Shown in pieces: positions 1-8,428 of a stretch of DNA of 64,000 nucleotides. Numbering within the stretch: position 1 is the stretch's first letter; each line of letters opens with the position of its first letter. Below the pieces are notes generated by a model, which was not told the origin of the DNA, did not search any database, and was given only the letters and a program-made list of their open reading frames with translations. The translations under genes and the position numbers were made by a program. Source of the DNA: Cedecea neteri (GTDB taxonomy: Bacteria > Pseudomonadota > Gammaproteobacteria > Enterobacterales > Enterobacteriaceae); contig NZ_CP009458.1 in NCBI RefSeq assembly GCF_000758305.1, positions 682,001 through 746,000 on the forward strand. The letters are read 5' to 3'.

Positions 1-978
1 AAAAAAGCGGGCGTACCGACGGTACCAGGCTCTGACGGCCCACTGGACGGCGACATGGATAAAAACCGTGCCCATGCAAAACGCATCGGCTACCCGGTAA
101 TTATCAAAGCCTCCGGCGGCGGCGGCGGTCGCGGTATGCGCGTAGTGCGCAGCGACGCGGAACTCGAGCAATCCATCAACATGACGCGTGCGGAAGCCAA
201 AGCGGCTTTCAACAACGACATGGTTTACATGGAGAAATACCTCGAGAACCCACGCCATATCGAGATTCAGGTTCTGGCCGACGGCCAGGGGCACGCTATC
301 TATCTGGCTGAACGTGACTGCTCCATGCAGCGCCGCCACCAGAAAGTCGTTGAAGAAGCACCAGCCCCGGGCATCACGCCTGAGCTGCGTAAATTCATCG
401 GCGACCGCTGCGCCAAAGCCTGTATCGACATTAACTATCGCGGCGCAGGTACTTTTGAGTTCCTGTTCGAAAACGGCGAGTTCTATTTCATCGAGATGAA
501 CACCCGTATTCAGGTAGAACACCCGGTTACCGAAATGATCACCGGTGTTGACCTGATCAAAGAGCAGCTGCGTATCGCAGCCGGTCAGCCGCTGTCCATC
601 AAACAGGAAGACGTTCACGTTACCGGCCACGCGGTGGAATGCCGTATCAACGCCGAAGACCCGAACACCTTCCTGCCAAGCCCGGGCAAAATCACGCGCT
701 TCCACGCGCCTGGTGGTTTTGGCGTGCGTTGGGAATCGCATATCTACGCCGGTTACACTGTACCGCCGTACTACGATTCAATGATTGGGAAGCTCATCTG
801 CTACGGCGAAACGCGTGAAGTGGCTATTGCCCGCATGAAAAACGCCCTGGCAGAACTGATCATCGATGGCATCAAAACCAACATCGATCTGCAGACCAAA
901 ATCATGAACGACGAAAACTTCCAGCACGGTGGAACAAACATCCACTACCTGGAGAAGAAACTCGGTCTTCAGCACTAA
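1..978 (+). CDS. accC: Biotin carboxylase subunit of acetyl-CoA carboxylase (5' truncated)
   Basis: ATP-dependent carboxylation of the biotin on AccB, the first half-reaction of acetyl-CoA carboxylase in fatty acid synthesis (cytoplasm). The frame is open from base 1, so only the C-terminal 325 residues of a protein that is normally about 449 residues are present; the true start lies left of the window. Visible: the ATP-grasp glycine-rich loop (KASGGGGGRGMRVV), the active-site stretch EMNTRIQVEHPVTE, and the biotin carboxylase C-terminal domain ending in NIHYLEKKLGLQ. The first internal ATG (base 55) is not the start, because the conserved family sequence continues upstream of it. A hairpin terminator follows 22 bases after the stop. 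Confidence 0.97.
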   Translation, partial: KKAGVPTVPGSDGPLDGDMDKNRAHAKRIGYPVIIKASGGGGGRGMRVVRSDAELEQSINMTRAEAKAAFNNDMVYMEKYLENPRHIEIQVLADGQGHAIYLAERDCSMQRRHQKVVEEAPAPGITPELRKFIGDRCAKACIDINYRGAGTFEFLFENGEFYFIEMNTRIQVEHPVTEMITGVDLIKEQLRIAAGQPLSIKQEDVHVTGHAVECRINAEDPNTFLPSPGKITRFHAPGGFGVRWESHIYAGYTVPPYYDSMIGKLICYGETREVAIARMKNALAELIIDGIKTNIDLQTKIMNDENFQHGGTNIHYLEKKLGLQH

Positions 979-1000
979 GTTTCCGTTGAACATGTCGACA

Positions 1001-1031
1001 AAAGGCCGGATTTCCGGCCTTTTTCTTTTTT
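1001..1031 (+). terminator. Rho-independent terminator after accC
   Basis: Inverted repeat AAAGGCCGGA / TTCCGGCCTTT followed by a T-rich run. It separates accC from yhdT-panF-prmA. Confidence 0.85.
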
Positions 1032-1091
1032 TATCCTCCAACAGGATGGATGCGTTACAATCCCCGCTTTCTGCGAACTCAAGGGACAAAA

Positions 1092-1334
1092 ATGGACAAC
1101 CGTTTTGTTCAGGCCCATAAAGAAGCGCGCTGGGCGCTCTGGCTGACCTTGCTCTATCTTGTCGCATGGTTAGTGGCTGCTTACTTACCTGACAATACGC
1201 AGGGGATCACCGGCTTGCCGCACTGGTTCGAGATGGCCTGTCTGCTGGTACCGCTGCTGTTTATCCTGCTTTGCTGGCTGATGGTGAAATACTTATTCCG
1301 CGACATTCCTCTGGGGGATGATCATGCAAAATGA
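1092..1334 (+). CDS. yhdT: Small inner-membrane protein YhdT (DUF997)
   Basis: An 80-residue protein of unknown function that matches the E. coli YhdT family in length and sequence (MDNRFVQAHKEARWALWLT start). It has two hydrophobic segments at about residues 14-31 and 47-67, so an inner-membrane hairpin is likely. The ATG at 1092 was chosen over the upstream ATG at 1050 because AGGGA lies just before it and the family begins there. The 3' end overlaps panF by 11 bases, which suggests translational coupling and a role near pantothenate uptake. That role is inference; no biochemical function is known to me. Confidence 0.88.
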   Translation: MDNRFVQAHKEARWALWLTLLYLVAWLVAAYLPDNTQGITGLPHWFEMACLLVPLLFILLCWLMVKYLFRDIPLGDDHAK

Positions 1335-2778
1335 AGTGATTGCCGTGCTGGTTATCTACCTGATCGCGGTCTTTGGCCTTTCCGTTTACGCCATGCGCCA
1401 ACGCACCTCCGGCACCTTTCTGAGTGAATATTTCCTCGGCAGCCGTTCGATGGGCGGCTTCGTGCTGGCCATGACGCTGACCACCACCTACATCAGCGCC
1501 AGTTCGTTTATAGGCGGCCCGGGCGCCGCCTATAAGTTCGGCCTGGGCTGGGTGTTGTTGGCCATGATTCAGATCCCGACGATCTGGCTTTCGCTGGGGA
1601 TCCTTGGGAAAAAATTTGCTATCCTGGCGCGCCGCTATAACGCCATCACGTTGAATGACATGCTCCAGGCTCGCTACCAGAATCGGGCCGTCGTCTGGAT
1701 TGCCAGTATCAGCCTGCTGGTTGCGTTTGTCGGTGCGATTGCCGTCCAGTTCATCGGTGGCGCTCGGCTGCTGGAAACCGCCGCAGGTATAAAGTATGAA
1801 ACTGGCCTGCTGATTTTCGGGATCACTATCGCGCTCTATACTTCTTTCGGCGGCTTCCGCGCCAGCGTACTCAACGACACCATGCAGGGCATGGTGATGC
1901 TGATAGGCACCATCGTGCTGCTGGTCGGCGTAGTTCATGCCGCAGGCGGGCTGGGCAACGCGGTACAAACGTTAGAACATATCGACCCGAAACTGGTCAG
2001 CCCTCAGGGTGCGGGCGATATTCTGACACCAACGTTTATGGCCTCCTTCTGGGTACTGGTCTGTTTTGGTGTGATCGGCCTGCCCCACACGGCGGTACGC
2101 TGCATCTCTTATAAAGACAGTAAAGCCGTCCACCGAGGCATTATCATCGGCACCATTGTGGTCGCGATTCTGATGTTAGGCATGCACCTTGCTGGCGCGC
2201 TAGGTAGAGCAGTTCTCCCGGGCCTGACGGTGCCGGATCTGGTGATCCCTACGCTGATGATGAAGGTTCTGCCACCGTGGGCCGCTGGGTTATTCCTGGC
2301 CGCGCCAATGGCCGCCATTATGTCCAACGTTAACGCACACTTGCTGCAGGCCTCCGCGACAATCGTGAAAGACCTGTGGCTTAGCGCAAGTCCGGCTAAA
2401 ATTCATCAGGAGCGCCGCCTGAAGCGCATTTCGACCACCACTACGCTGGTGTTGGGCATTCTGATGATGCTGGCCGCCTGGCGACCGCCAGAGATGATTA
2501 TCTGGCTAAATCTGCTGGCCTTCGGAGGCCTGGAGGCCGTTTTCCTGTGGCCACTGGTGCTGGGCCTCTATTGGGAGAAAGCGAACGCGGCAGGCGCGCT
2601 GAGCGGCATGATTGTCGGCGGCGTGCTGTACGCGGCGCTCGCCAGTTTCGGCCTGCAGCTCCTGGGCTTCCACCCGATTGTGCCTTCGCTCCTGTTCAGC
2701 TTGCTGGCGTTCCTGATCGGTAACCGTTTTGGTCGTGCCGTCCCGGAGCCCCTTCTTGTTTCCACTACTGATAAATAA
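1324..2778 (+). CDS. panF: Sodium/pantothenate symporter
   Basis: Inner-membrane sodium:solute symporter (SSS) family protein that imports pantothenate, the precursor of coenzyme A. 484 residues, almost the same length as E. coli PanF (483). Many hydrophobic segments are visible, with SSS-family stretches such as YFLGSRSMGGFVLAMTLT (about residues 34-51) and ASSFIGGPGAAYKFGLGW (about 60-77). The ATG at 1324 is preferred over the one at 1318, since GGGGGA ends five bases before it and the family starts there. Lies in an apparent yhdT-panF-prmA operon; prmA starts 11 bases after the stop. Confidence 0.95.
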   Translation: MQNEVIAVLVIYLIAVFGLSVYAMRQRTSGTFLSEYFLGSRSMGGFVLAMTLTTTYISASSFIGGPGAAYKFGLGWVLLAMIQIPTIWLSLGILGKKFAILARRYNAITLNDMLQARYQNRAVVWIASISLLVAFVGAIAVQFIGGARLLETAAGIKYETGLLIFGITIALYTSFGGFRASVLNDTMQGMVMLIGTIVLLVGVVHAAGGLGNAVQTLEHIDPKLVSPQGAGDILTPTFMASFWVLVCFGVIGLPHTAVRCISYKDSKAVHRGIIIGTIVVAILMLGMHLAGALGRAVLPGLTVPDLVIPTLMMKVLPPWAAGLFLAAPMAAIMSNVNAHLLQASATIVKDLWLSASPAKIHQERRLKRISTTTTLVLGILMMLAAWRPPEMIIWLNLLAFGGLEAVFLWPLVLGLYWEKANAAGALSGMIVGGVLYAALASFGLQLLGFHPIVPSLLFSLLAFLIGNRFGRAVPEPLLVSTTDK

Positions 2779-2789
2779 AGAGTTTCGCC

Positions 2790-3674
2790 ATGCCATGGAT
2801 CCAACTGAAAATTAACACCACCGGCGGCAACGCTGAAAGCTTAGGCGATGCGCTGATTGAAAGCGGGGCGGTTTCCGTCACCTTCCAGGACACCCACGAC
2901 ACACCGGTCTTTGAACCGCTGCCGGGTGAAACTCGCCTTTGGGGCGATACCGACGTTATCGGCCTGTATGACGCGGAAACAGACATGGTAGAAGTGGTCG
3001 CTATCCTTGAGAACTGCCCTTTGTTAGGCCAGGGCTTCCACTACAAAGTGGAACAGCTGGAAGACAAAGACTGGGAGCGCGAATGGATGGATAACTTCCA
3101 CCCAATGCGCTTCGGCAACCGCCTGTGGATCTGCCCAAGCTGGCGCGATGTGCCGGATGAAACTGCCGTGAACGTGATGCTCGACCCGGGCTTGGCATTT
3201 GGCACCGGTACCCACCCAACCACCTCGCTGTGCCTCGAATGGCTCGACGGCCTGGATCTGGCAGACAAAACCGTGATCGACTTCGGCTGCGGCTCCGGGA
3301 TCCTGGCAATTGCGGCCCTCAAACTGGGAGCCGCAAAAGCTATCGGCATCGATATCGATCCGCAGGCGATTCAGGCGAGCCGCGATAACGCCGAACGTAA
3401 CGGTGTTTCCGACCGACTCGAGCTTTACCTGCCGAAAGACCAGCCAGAAGTCATGAGCGCCGATGTGGTGGTCGCTAACATCCTGGCTGGCCCTCTGCGT
3501 GAGCTAGCGCCGCTAATCAGCGTGCTGCCGGTTGAGGGCGGTTTCCTTGGCCTTTCCGGCGTTCTGGCAAGCCAGGCCGAAGGCGTTTGCGAAGCTTATG
3601 CCGATAAATTCACGCTTGATCCGGTTGCGGAAAAAGAAGAGTGGTGCCGTATCACCGGCCGCAAGCACGGCTGA
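2790..3674 (+). CDS. prmA: Ribosomal protein L11 methyltransferase
   Basis: SAM-dependent enzyme that trimethylates ribosomal protein L11 (cytoplasm). 294 residues, against about 293 in the family. The N-terminal L11-recognition domain is followed by a Rossmann methyltransferase domain with DPGLAFGTGTHPTT, the SAM-binding loop VIDFGCGSGILAIAALKLG and the NILAGPL motif. Follows panF closely, as in E. coli. No obvious terminator follows; the next 370 bases carry the dusB-fis control region. Confidence 0.97.
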   Translation: MPWIQLKINTTGGNAESLGDALIESGAVSVTFQDTHDTPVFEPLPGETRLWGDTDVIGLYDAETDMVEVVAILENCPLLGQGFHYKVEQLEDKDWEREWMDNFHPMRFGNRLWICPSWRDVPDETAVNVMLDPGLAFGTGTHPTTSLCLEWLDGLDLADKTVIDFGCGSGILAIAALKLGAAKAIGIDIDPQAIQASRDNAERNGVSDRLELYLPKDQPEVMSADVVVANILAGPLRELAPLISVLPVEGGFLGLSGVLASQAEGVCEAYADKFTLDPVAEKEEWCRITGRKHG

Positions 3675-4045
3675 TGAAAATAACGGCATACGGACGTCGA
3701 GTCGTGTGCCGTTTCTAGCCAGTTTTAGTGAGTAAGCCGCATGTAAAAATGAGAGCTTGTTCGCATAAAAAACCCAAAACTGGCCACAAAAACAGCGGTT
3801 TATCTGGTAAAAATAGCCTGTTGGACAGCATATTTCTGCTAACTTTCAGGAAAATTTAAAACAGCATGAAATAAACGAAAAATCCTAACTCGCTGATTAA
3901 TTGAATGAATTACGTATTCTGGCCGCGTTTGTTGCCGCTTCATTGATCTGTGACAGAGGATTGTTCAAAGTTTGGCCTTTCATCTCGTGCGAAAAATGCG
4001 TAATATACGCCGCCTTGCAGGCACAGTATGGTCATTTCTTAACTC
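3675..4045. other. Intergenic region between prmA and dusB (no gene)
   Basis: 371 bases, AT-rich between about 3740 and 3900. I see no supported gene: an open frame at 3901-4110 has no ribosome site and runs into dusB in another frame. The 3' part holds the dusB-fis promoter. Fis autoregulatory sites are expected in this AT-rich DNA, but I cannot place them reliably because the Fis motif is very degenerate. Confidence 0.7.
3979..4013 (+). promoter_or_regulatory. fis-type promoter for dusB-fis
   Basis: A -35-like TTCATC (3979-3984), a 16-base spacer, the -10 TAATAT (4001-4006) and a GC-rich discriminator (ACGCCGCC) closely resemble the known E. coli fis promoter. A GC-rich discriminator is typical of promoters under stringent control (ppGpp/DksA). 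The start site near 4012 is inferred from the spacing. Confidence 0.8.
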
Positions 4046-5011
4046 ATGCGCATCGGACACCACCAGCTCAGAAATCGCCTGATCGCAGCACCTATGGCTG
4101 GCATCACTGACAGACCATTCAGGACGCTGTGCTACGAGATGGGAGCCGGGTTAACCGTTTCCGAGATGATGTCCTCTAACCCGGAAGTTTGGGCGAGCGA
4201 CAAATCCCGTTTACGCATGGTTCATGTGGATGAACCGGGTATTCGCACCGTGCAAATTGCCGGCAGCGTACCGGAAGAGATGGCAGAAGCCGCGCGAATT
4301 AACGTGGCTAATGGCGCCCAGATTATTGATATCAATATGGGTTGTCCGGCAAAAAAGGTGAATCGTAAGCTCGCAGGTTCAGCCCTTCTGCAGTACCCGA
4401 GTCTGGTAAAGGACATCGTGACGACGGTAGTGAAAGCAGTGGATGTTCCTGTGACGTTGAAAATTCGTACCGGCTGGGAGCCCGCGCACCGTAACTGTGT
4501 AGAGATTGCCCAACTGGCTGAAGACTGTGGGATTCAGGCTCTGACAATTCATGGACGCACACGCGCCTGTTTATTCCAGGGCGATGCTGAATACGACAGC
4601 ATTCGGGCAGTTAAGCAGAAAGTTTCCATTCCGATTATCGCGAATGGTGACATTACTGACCCGCTTAAAGCCAGAGCTGTACTTGACTATACGGGGGCTG
4701 ATGCCCTGATGATAGGCCGTGCGGCTCAGGGAAGACCCTGGATCTTTCGGGAAATCCAGCATTATCTGGACACTGGAGAGCTGCTGCCCCCCTTGCCTCT
4801 GGCAGAGGTAAAGCGCTTACTTTGCTCGCACGTTCGGGAACTGCATAGCTTTTATGGCCATGTAAAAGGTTACCGAATTGCGCGTAAACACGTCTCCTGG
4901 TATCTCCAGGAGCACGCTCCAAATGACCAGTTTCGGCGCACATTCAACGCCATTGAGGATGCCAGCGAACAGCTGGAGGCGTTGGAGGCATACTTCGAAA
5001 ATTTTGCGTAA
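4046..5011 (+). CDS. dusB: tRNA-dihydrouridine synthase B
   Basis: FMN enzyme that reduces uridine to dihydrouridine in the D-loop of tRNA. 321 residues, the same as E. coli DusB. Visible: N-terminal APMAGITDRPFR, the catalytic cysteine Cys100 in INMGCPAKK, TLKIRTGW, and IHGRTR and ANGDI typical of the TIM-barrel Dus fold. First gene of the dusB-fis operon, with fis 25 bases downstream. The E. coli protein is made poorly from the same transcript relative to Fis; whether that holds here cannot be seen. Confidence 0.97.
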   Translation: MRIGHHQLRNRLIAAPMAGITDRPFRTLCYEMGAGLTVSEMMSSNPEVWASDKSRLRMVHVDEPGIRTVQIAGSVPEEMAEAARINVANGAQIIDINMGCPAKKVNRKLAGSALLQYPSLVKDIVTTVVKAVDVPVTLKIRTGWEPAHRNCVEIAQLAEDCGIQALTIHGRTRACLFQGDAEYDSIRAVKQKVSIPIIANGDITDPLKARAVLDYTGADALMIGRAAQGRPWIFREIQHYLDTGELLPPLPLAEVKRLLCSHVRELHSFYGHVKGYRIARKHVSWYLQEHAPNDQFRRTFNAIEDASEQLEALEAYFENFA

Positions 5012-5036
5012 ACAGAAATAAAGAGCTGACAGAACT

Positions 5037-5333
5037 ATGTTCGAACAACGCGTAAATTCTGACGTACTGACCGTTTCTACCGTTAACTCTCAGGATCAGG
5101 TAACCCAAAAACCCCTGCGTGATTCCGTGAAACAGGCACTGAAGAACTATTTTGCTCAACTGAACGGTCAGGATGTGAATGACCTGTATGAGCTGGTACT
5201 GGCTGAAGTAGAGCAGCCATTGTTGGACATGGTGATGCAATACACCCGTGGCAACCAAACCCGCGCTGCCCTGATGATGGGCATCAACCGCGGTACGCTG
5301 CGTAAGAAACTGAAAAAATACGGCATGAACTGA
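5037..5333 (+). CDS. fis: Nucleoid-associated DNA-binding protein Fis
   Basis: Small dimeric nucleoid protein that bends DNA, activates rRNA promoters and assists site-specific recombination and growth-phase control. 98 residues. An N-terminal beta-hairpin arm is followed by four helices; the last two form the helix-turn-helix ([20 protein letters not shown], about residues 75-94). The sequence appears identical to E. coli Fis as I remember it. Second gene of the dusB-fis operon and followed by a strong terminator. One of its known targets, an rRNA promoter, lies in this same window. Confidence 0.98.
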
Positions 5334-5353
5334 TACTAATCAGTTAGTGTTGT

Positions 5354-5395
5354 GAAAAGGCGCGACTCGGCATGGGAAAGCGCCTTTTCTCTTTT
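5354..5395 (+). terminator. Rho-independent terminator after fis
   Basis: Perfect 10-base stem GAAAAGGCGC (5354-5363) / GCGCCTTTTC (5380-5389), then a T-rich tail. Confidence 0.9.
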
Positions 5396-5623
5396 CTGCC
5401 CCCGAATCTGACGTTTTTCCTCATCATTCATCGCTGCATCGCCCTTTCCTTCACTTTGTTTACACTTCACACGCTTTGCAATTATTCCCCGATCCTGTGG
5501 TCTGAGTCGCAGTGGTAAAATAGCCACATTCACACCGGTGCAGCATCCGTGAAAGCTTCGTACCTTTATGGGCACCTACGAGAGCAATCCCTGTTCCGGC
5601 GTTTGGTAAAACCGAGGTTCAAA

Positions 5624-5845
5624 ATGACTAAATTCATCGCCGTCGCATTGCTCACTACTTTTCTGGCTGGCTGCGCGACCGATTCTCCTTGCGTACCGGT
5701 CTACGACGACCAGGGGCGCCTGGTGCACACCAATACCTGTATGAAAGGCACCACCCAGGATAACTGGGAGACCGCTGGCGCGATTGCCGCCGGTACAGCT
5801 GCCGTGGCAGGCGTAGCCCTGGGTATCGTGGCACTCACCAAATAA
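5624..5845 (+). CDS. yhdV: Small predicted lipoprotein YhdV
   Basis: 73-residue envelope protein. The lipobox LAGC places the lipidated cysteine at residue 17, after a short charged and hydrophobic signal. The mature part is short (SPCVPVYDDQGRLVHTNTC...) and ends in a Gly/Ala/Val-rich segment (about residues 50-71) that could be a glycine-zipper-like membrane segment. The ATG at 5624 was chosen because GAGG lies at 5614-5617 and the frame upstream gives no signal-like sequence. Matches E. coli YhdV in length; function unknown. In E. coli, yhdJ, yhdU, acrS and acrEF lie between fis and yhdV; here they are absent. Confidence 0.88.
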   Translation: MTKFIAVALLTTFLAGCATDSPCVPVYDDQGRLVHTNTCMKGTTQDNWETAGAIAAGTAAVAGVALGIVALTK

Positions 5846-5857
5846 GTCCCCCTCTAC

Positions 5858-5886
5858 TAAAGCGCGAGGCTCTCGCGCTTTTTTGT
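5858..5886 (+). terminator. Rho-independent terminator after yhdV
   Basis: Perfect stem AAGCGCGAG / CTCGCGCTT with loop GCT (5860-5880), followed by TTTTG. Confidence 0.9.
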
Positions 5887-6140
5887 TTCTTCCTCCTGCA
5901 ACACCTGAATCATTTTGCTCTGAAATGCGCCGTTTGTTGCAGGCCTGCACTATTTCGGCGCATTTTTTTTGCCCATATCTTCACTGCTGTCTGCCTTCTT
6001 CTTCATAAGACGCCCCCGCAAAAACCTGGCATCCCCTTTGCTTTAAAGACTATGACTCGGGCATTTGCCACGAATACGGATCTGGCTCCTCCCTGGGCCA
6101 CTTCGCCAATAACGATAATTTTGCCACTCAGGATGCATTT

Positions 6141-7166
6141 ATGAAGAAGATGATGATCGCCACTCTGGTTGCTACCGGCACGCTGTTTGCGATGGTTAAT
6201 CAGGCTCACGCAGGCACTACACTGGACGCCGTCAAAAAGAAGGGCTTCGTGCAATGTGGGATCAGCGATGGTCTGCCGGGCTTTTCTTACGCTGACGGCA
6301 GCGGCAAGTTTACCGGTATCGACGTGGATGTTTGCCGTGGTGTTGCAGCGGCTGTCTTCGGCGATGCTTCCAAAGTCAAATACACTCCGCTGACCGCAAA
6401 AGAGCGCTTCACGGCGCTGCAGTCCGGCGAGGTAGATATCCTTTCCCGTAACACCACCTGGACTTCCTCCCGCGATGCGGGCATGGGGATGGTGTTCACC
6501 GGCGTGACTTATTACGACGGCATCGGCTTCCTTACCCACAATAAAGCGGGCCTGAAAAGCGCTAAAGAGCTCGACGGTGCCACAGTTTGTATTCAGGCAG
6601 GGACCGACACCGAGCTGAACGTCGCCGACTACTTCAAAGCCAACAAGATGAAGTACACGCCGGTCACCTTTGACCGCTCAGATGAATCAGCCAAAGCGCT
6701 GGAGTCTGGACGCTGCGATACCCTGGCCTCAGATCAGTCTCAGCTCTACGCCCTGCGCATCAAGCTTAGCAACCCGGCCGAGTGGCTCGTGCTGCCAGAA
6801 GTCATCTCTAAAGAACCCCTGGGGCCTGTTGTACGCCGTGGGGACGATGACTGGTTCTCCATAGTGCGCTGGACGCTGTTCGCCATGCTGAATGCTGAAG
6901 AGATGGGCATTAACTCTAAAAACGTCGACCAGATGGCTGCCAACCCAACCACGCCGGATATGGCGCACCTGTTAGGGAAAGAAGGTGATTTCGGCAAAGA
7001 CTTGAAGCTGGATAACAAGTGGGCCTACAACATCGTTAAGCAGGTCGGCAACTACGCTGAGATTTTCGAGAGCAACGTCGGCGCCCAAAGCCCGCTGAAA
7101 ATCAAACGCGGCCAGAATAACCTGTGGAACAACGGCGGGATCCAGTACGCCCCACCAGTTCGCTAA
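6141..7166 (+). CDS. yhdW: Periplasmic polar amino-acid-binding protein of ABC transporter (AapJ-like)
   Basis: Extracellular solute-binding protein, family 3, probably for general L-amino acids. 341 residues. Signal peptide of about 24 residues (MKKMMIATLVATGTLFAMV..QAHA|G). The mature protein contains the SBP family 3 pattern GKFTGIDVDVCRGVAAAVFG and LTAKERFTALQSGEVDILSRN. AGGA eight bases before the ATG supports the start. First gene of yhdW-yhdX-yhdY-yhdZ. I recall yhdW as a pseudogene in E. coli K-12; here it is full length and the system looks intact. Resembles Rhizobium AapJ/BztA; the exact substrate is inference. Confidence 0.92.
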   Translation: MKKMMIATLVATGTLFAMVNQAHAGTTLDAVKKKGFVQCGISDGLPGFSYADGSGKFTGIDVDVCRGVAAAVFGDASKVKYTPLTAKERFTALQSGEVDILSRNTTWTSSRDAGMGMVFTGVTYYDGIGFLTHNKAGLKSAKELDGATVCIQAGTDTELNVADYFKANKMKYTPVTFDRSDESAKALESGRCDTLASDQSQLYALRIKLSNPAEWLVLPEVISKEPLGPVVRRGDDDWFSIVRWTLFAMLNAEEMGINSKNVDQMAANPTTPDMAHLLGKEGDFGKDLKLDNKWAYNIVKQVGNYAEIFESNVGAQSPLKIKRGQNNLWNNGGIQYAPPVR

Positions 7167-7237
7167 GCGAAAGACCAGAACAGGGCACTGCCCATTGCGG
7201 TGCCCCAGATTTATGTTCCTGTTACTGAGGTTTGCTT

Positions 7238-8419
7238 ATGCGTCATCACCGCCCAGCCGTGAAGGCCGACTTATCTTTTTCTAATCCCTCGGTTCGCGCC
7301 TGGCTGTATCAAATCGTCGCCATCGCCTTTGTTATTGGTGTGGCGGTTTATTTGATTCACAACACCATTACCAACCTGGACAGCCGCGGTATTACCTCCG
7401 GTTTTGCCTTTCTCGATCGCGCCGCCGGGTTTGGCATCGTCCAGCATCTGATTGATTACGATCAGGGAGATACCTACGGCAAAGTCTTTGTTGTTGGGCT
7501 GCTAAATACCCTGCTGGTGTCTGTCTTGTGCATTGTATTCGCTACGTTTATCGGCTTCTTTGTCGGCCTGGCACGACTCTCTGATAACTGGCTGGTGCGT
7601 AAACTCTCTACCTTTTATATAGAGACGTTTCGCAACATCCCCCCACTGCTGCAAATTTTCTTCTGGTACTTTGCCGTCCTCCGTAATCTGCCGGGCCCAC
7701 GCCAGGCTTTGGATGCCTTCGGCCTGATGTATTTGAGTAATCGTGGCCTGTCTCTTCCGGCTCCGATTATGGGGGAAGGCCTGCTGGCATTTGCGGTTGC
7801 CATTCTGTGTGCGCTGGTCGTCTCTGCGGGCCTGTATCGCTATAACAAAATGCACCAAATGAGAACCGGGCAGATTCGTCGTACCTGGCCCGCGACGATC
7901 GTCTTGATCGTTGCACTCCCGCTGCTGGCGCATTTGATCTTCGGGGCAGCCCTTCATTGGGATATCCCGGCTCTGCACGGTTTCAACTTCAGCGGCGGGA
8001 TTGTACTTATTCCTGAGCTGGCGGCTTTAACGCTGGCGTTGTCTGTTTACACCTCGGTGTTCATCGCGGAAATCATTCGTTCAGGTATTCAGTCCGTCCC
8101 CTTTGGCCAGCACGAGGCGGCTTTGTCCCTGGGTCTGCCTAAGCAGGTCACGCTGCGCCAGGTGATTGTGCCCCAGGCGCTGAGAGTCATCATTCCGCCT
8201 TTGACCAGCCAGTACCTGAACATCGTCAAAAACTCTTCCCTGGCAGCGGCCATAGGTTATCCGGATATGGTGTCTTTGTTTGCCGGCAGCGTGCTGAATC
8301 AGACGGGCCAGGCAATAGAAACCATCGCTATCACGATGTCCGTTTATTTGCTTATCAGCCTGGTTATTTCGCTGCTGATGAACGTCTATAACCGCCGCAT
8401 TGCCCTGGTCGAGCGTTAA
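7238..8419 (+). CDS. yhdX: Amino-acid ABC transporter permease (AapQ-like)
   Basis: Inner-membrane permease of the YhdWXYZ transporter. 393 residues, as in E. coli. N-terminal membrane segment at about residues 24-45, then the ABC permease domain. The cytoplasmic EAA loop (GQHEAALSLGLPKQVTLRQVIVPQAL) sits near residues 288-313. The ATG at 7238, preceded by GAGG seven bases upstream, is preferred over an in-frame TTG at 7232. Followed after nine bases by yhdY, with which it should form a heterodimeric channel. Confidence 0.94.
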   Translation: MRHHRPAVKADLSFSNPSVRAWLYQIVAIAFVIGVAVYLIHNTITNLDSRGITSGFAFLDRAAGFGIVQHLIDYDQGDTYGKVFVVGLLNTLLVSVLCIVFATFIGFFVGLARLSDNWLVRKLSTFYIETFRNIPPLLQIFFWYFAVLRNLPGPRQALDAFGLMYLSNRGLSLPAPIMGEGLLAFAVAILCALVVSAGLYRYNKMHQMRTGQIRRTWPATIVLIVALPLLAHLIFGAALHWDIPALHGFNFSGGIVLIPELAALTLALSVYTSVFIAEIIRSGIQSVPFGQHEAALSLGLPKQVTLRQVIVPQALRVIIPPLTSQYLNIVKNSSLAAAIGYPDMVSLFAGSVLNQTGQAIETIAITMSVYLLISLVISLLMNVYNRRIALVER

Positions 8420-8428
8420 GGAATGTCG

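Noticed and set aside
55..978. Reading accC as a short complete gene starting at base 55
   Set aside because: The conserved biotin carboxylase sequence continues upstream to base 1; the gene is cut by the window edge.
3901..4110. 69-codon plus-strand frame spanning the dusB-fis promoter
   Set aside because: No ribosome site, no recognisable sequence, and it overlaps the promoter and the dusB start in another frame.
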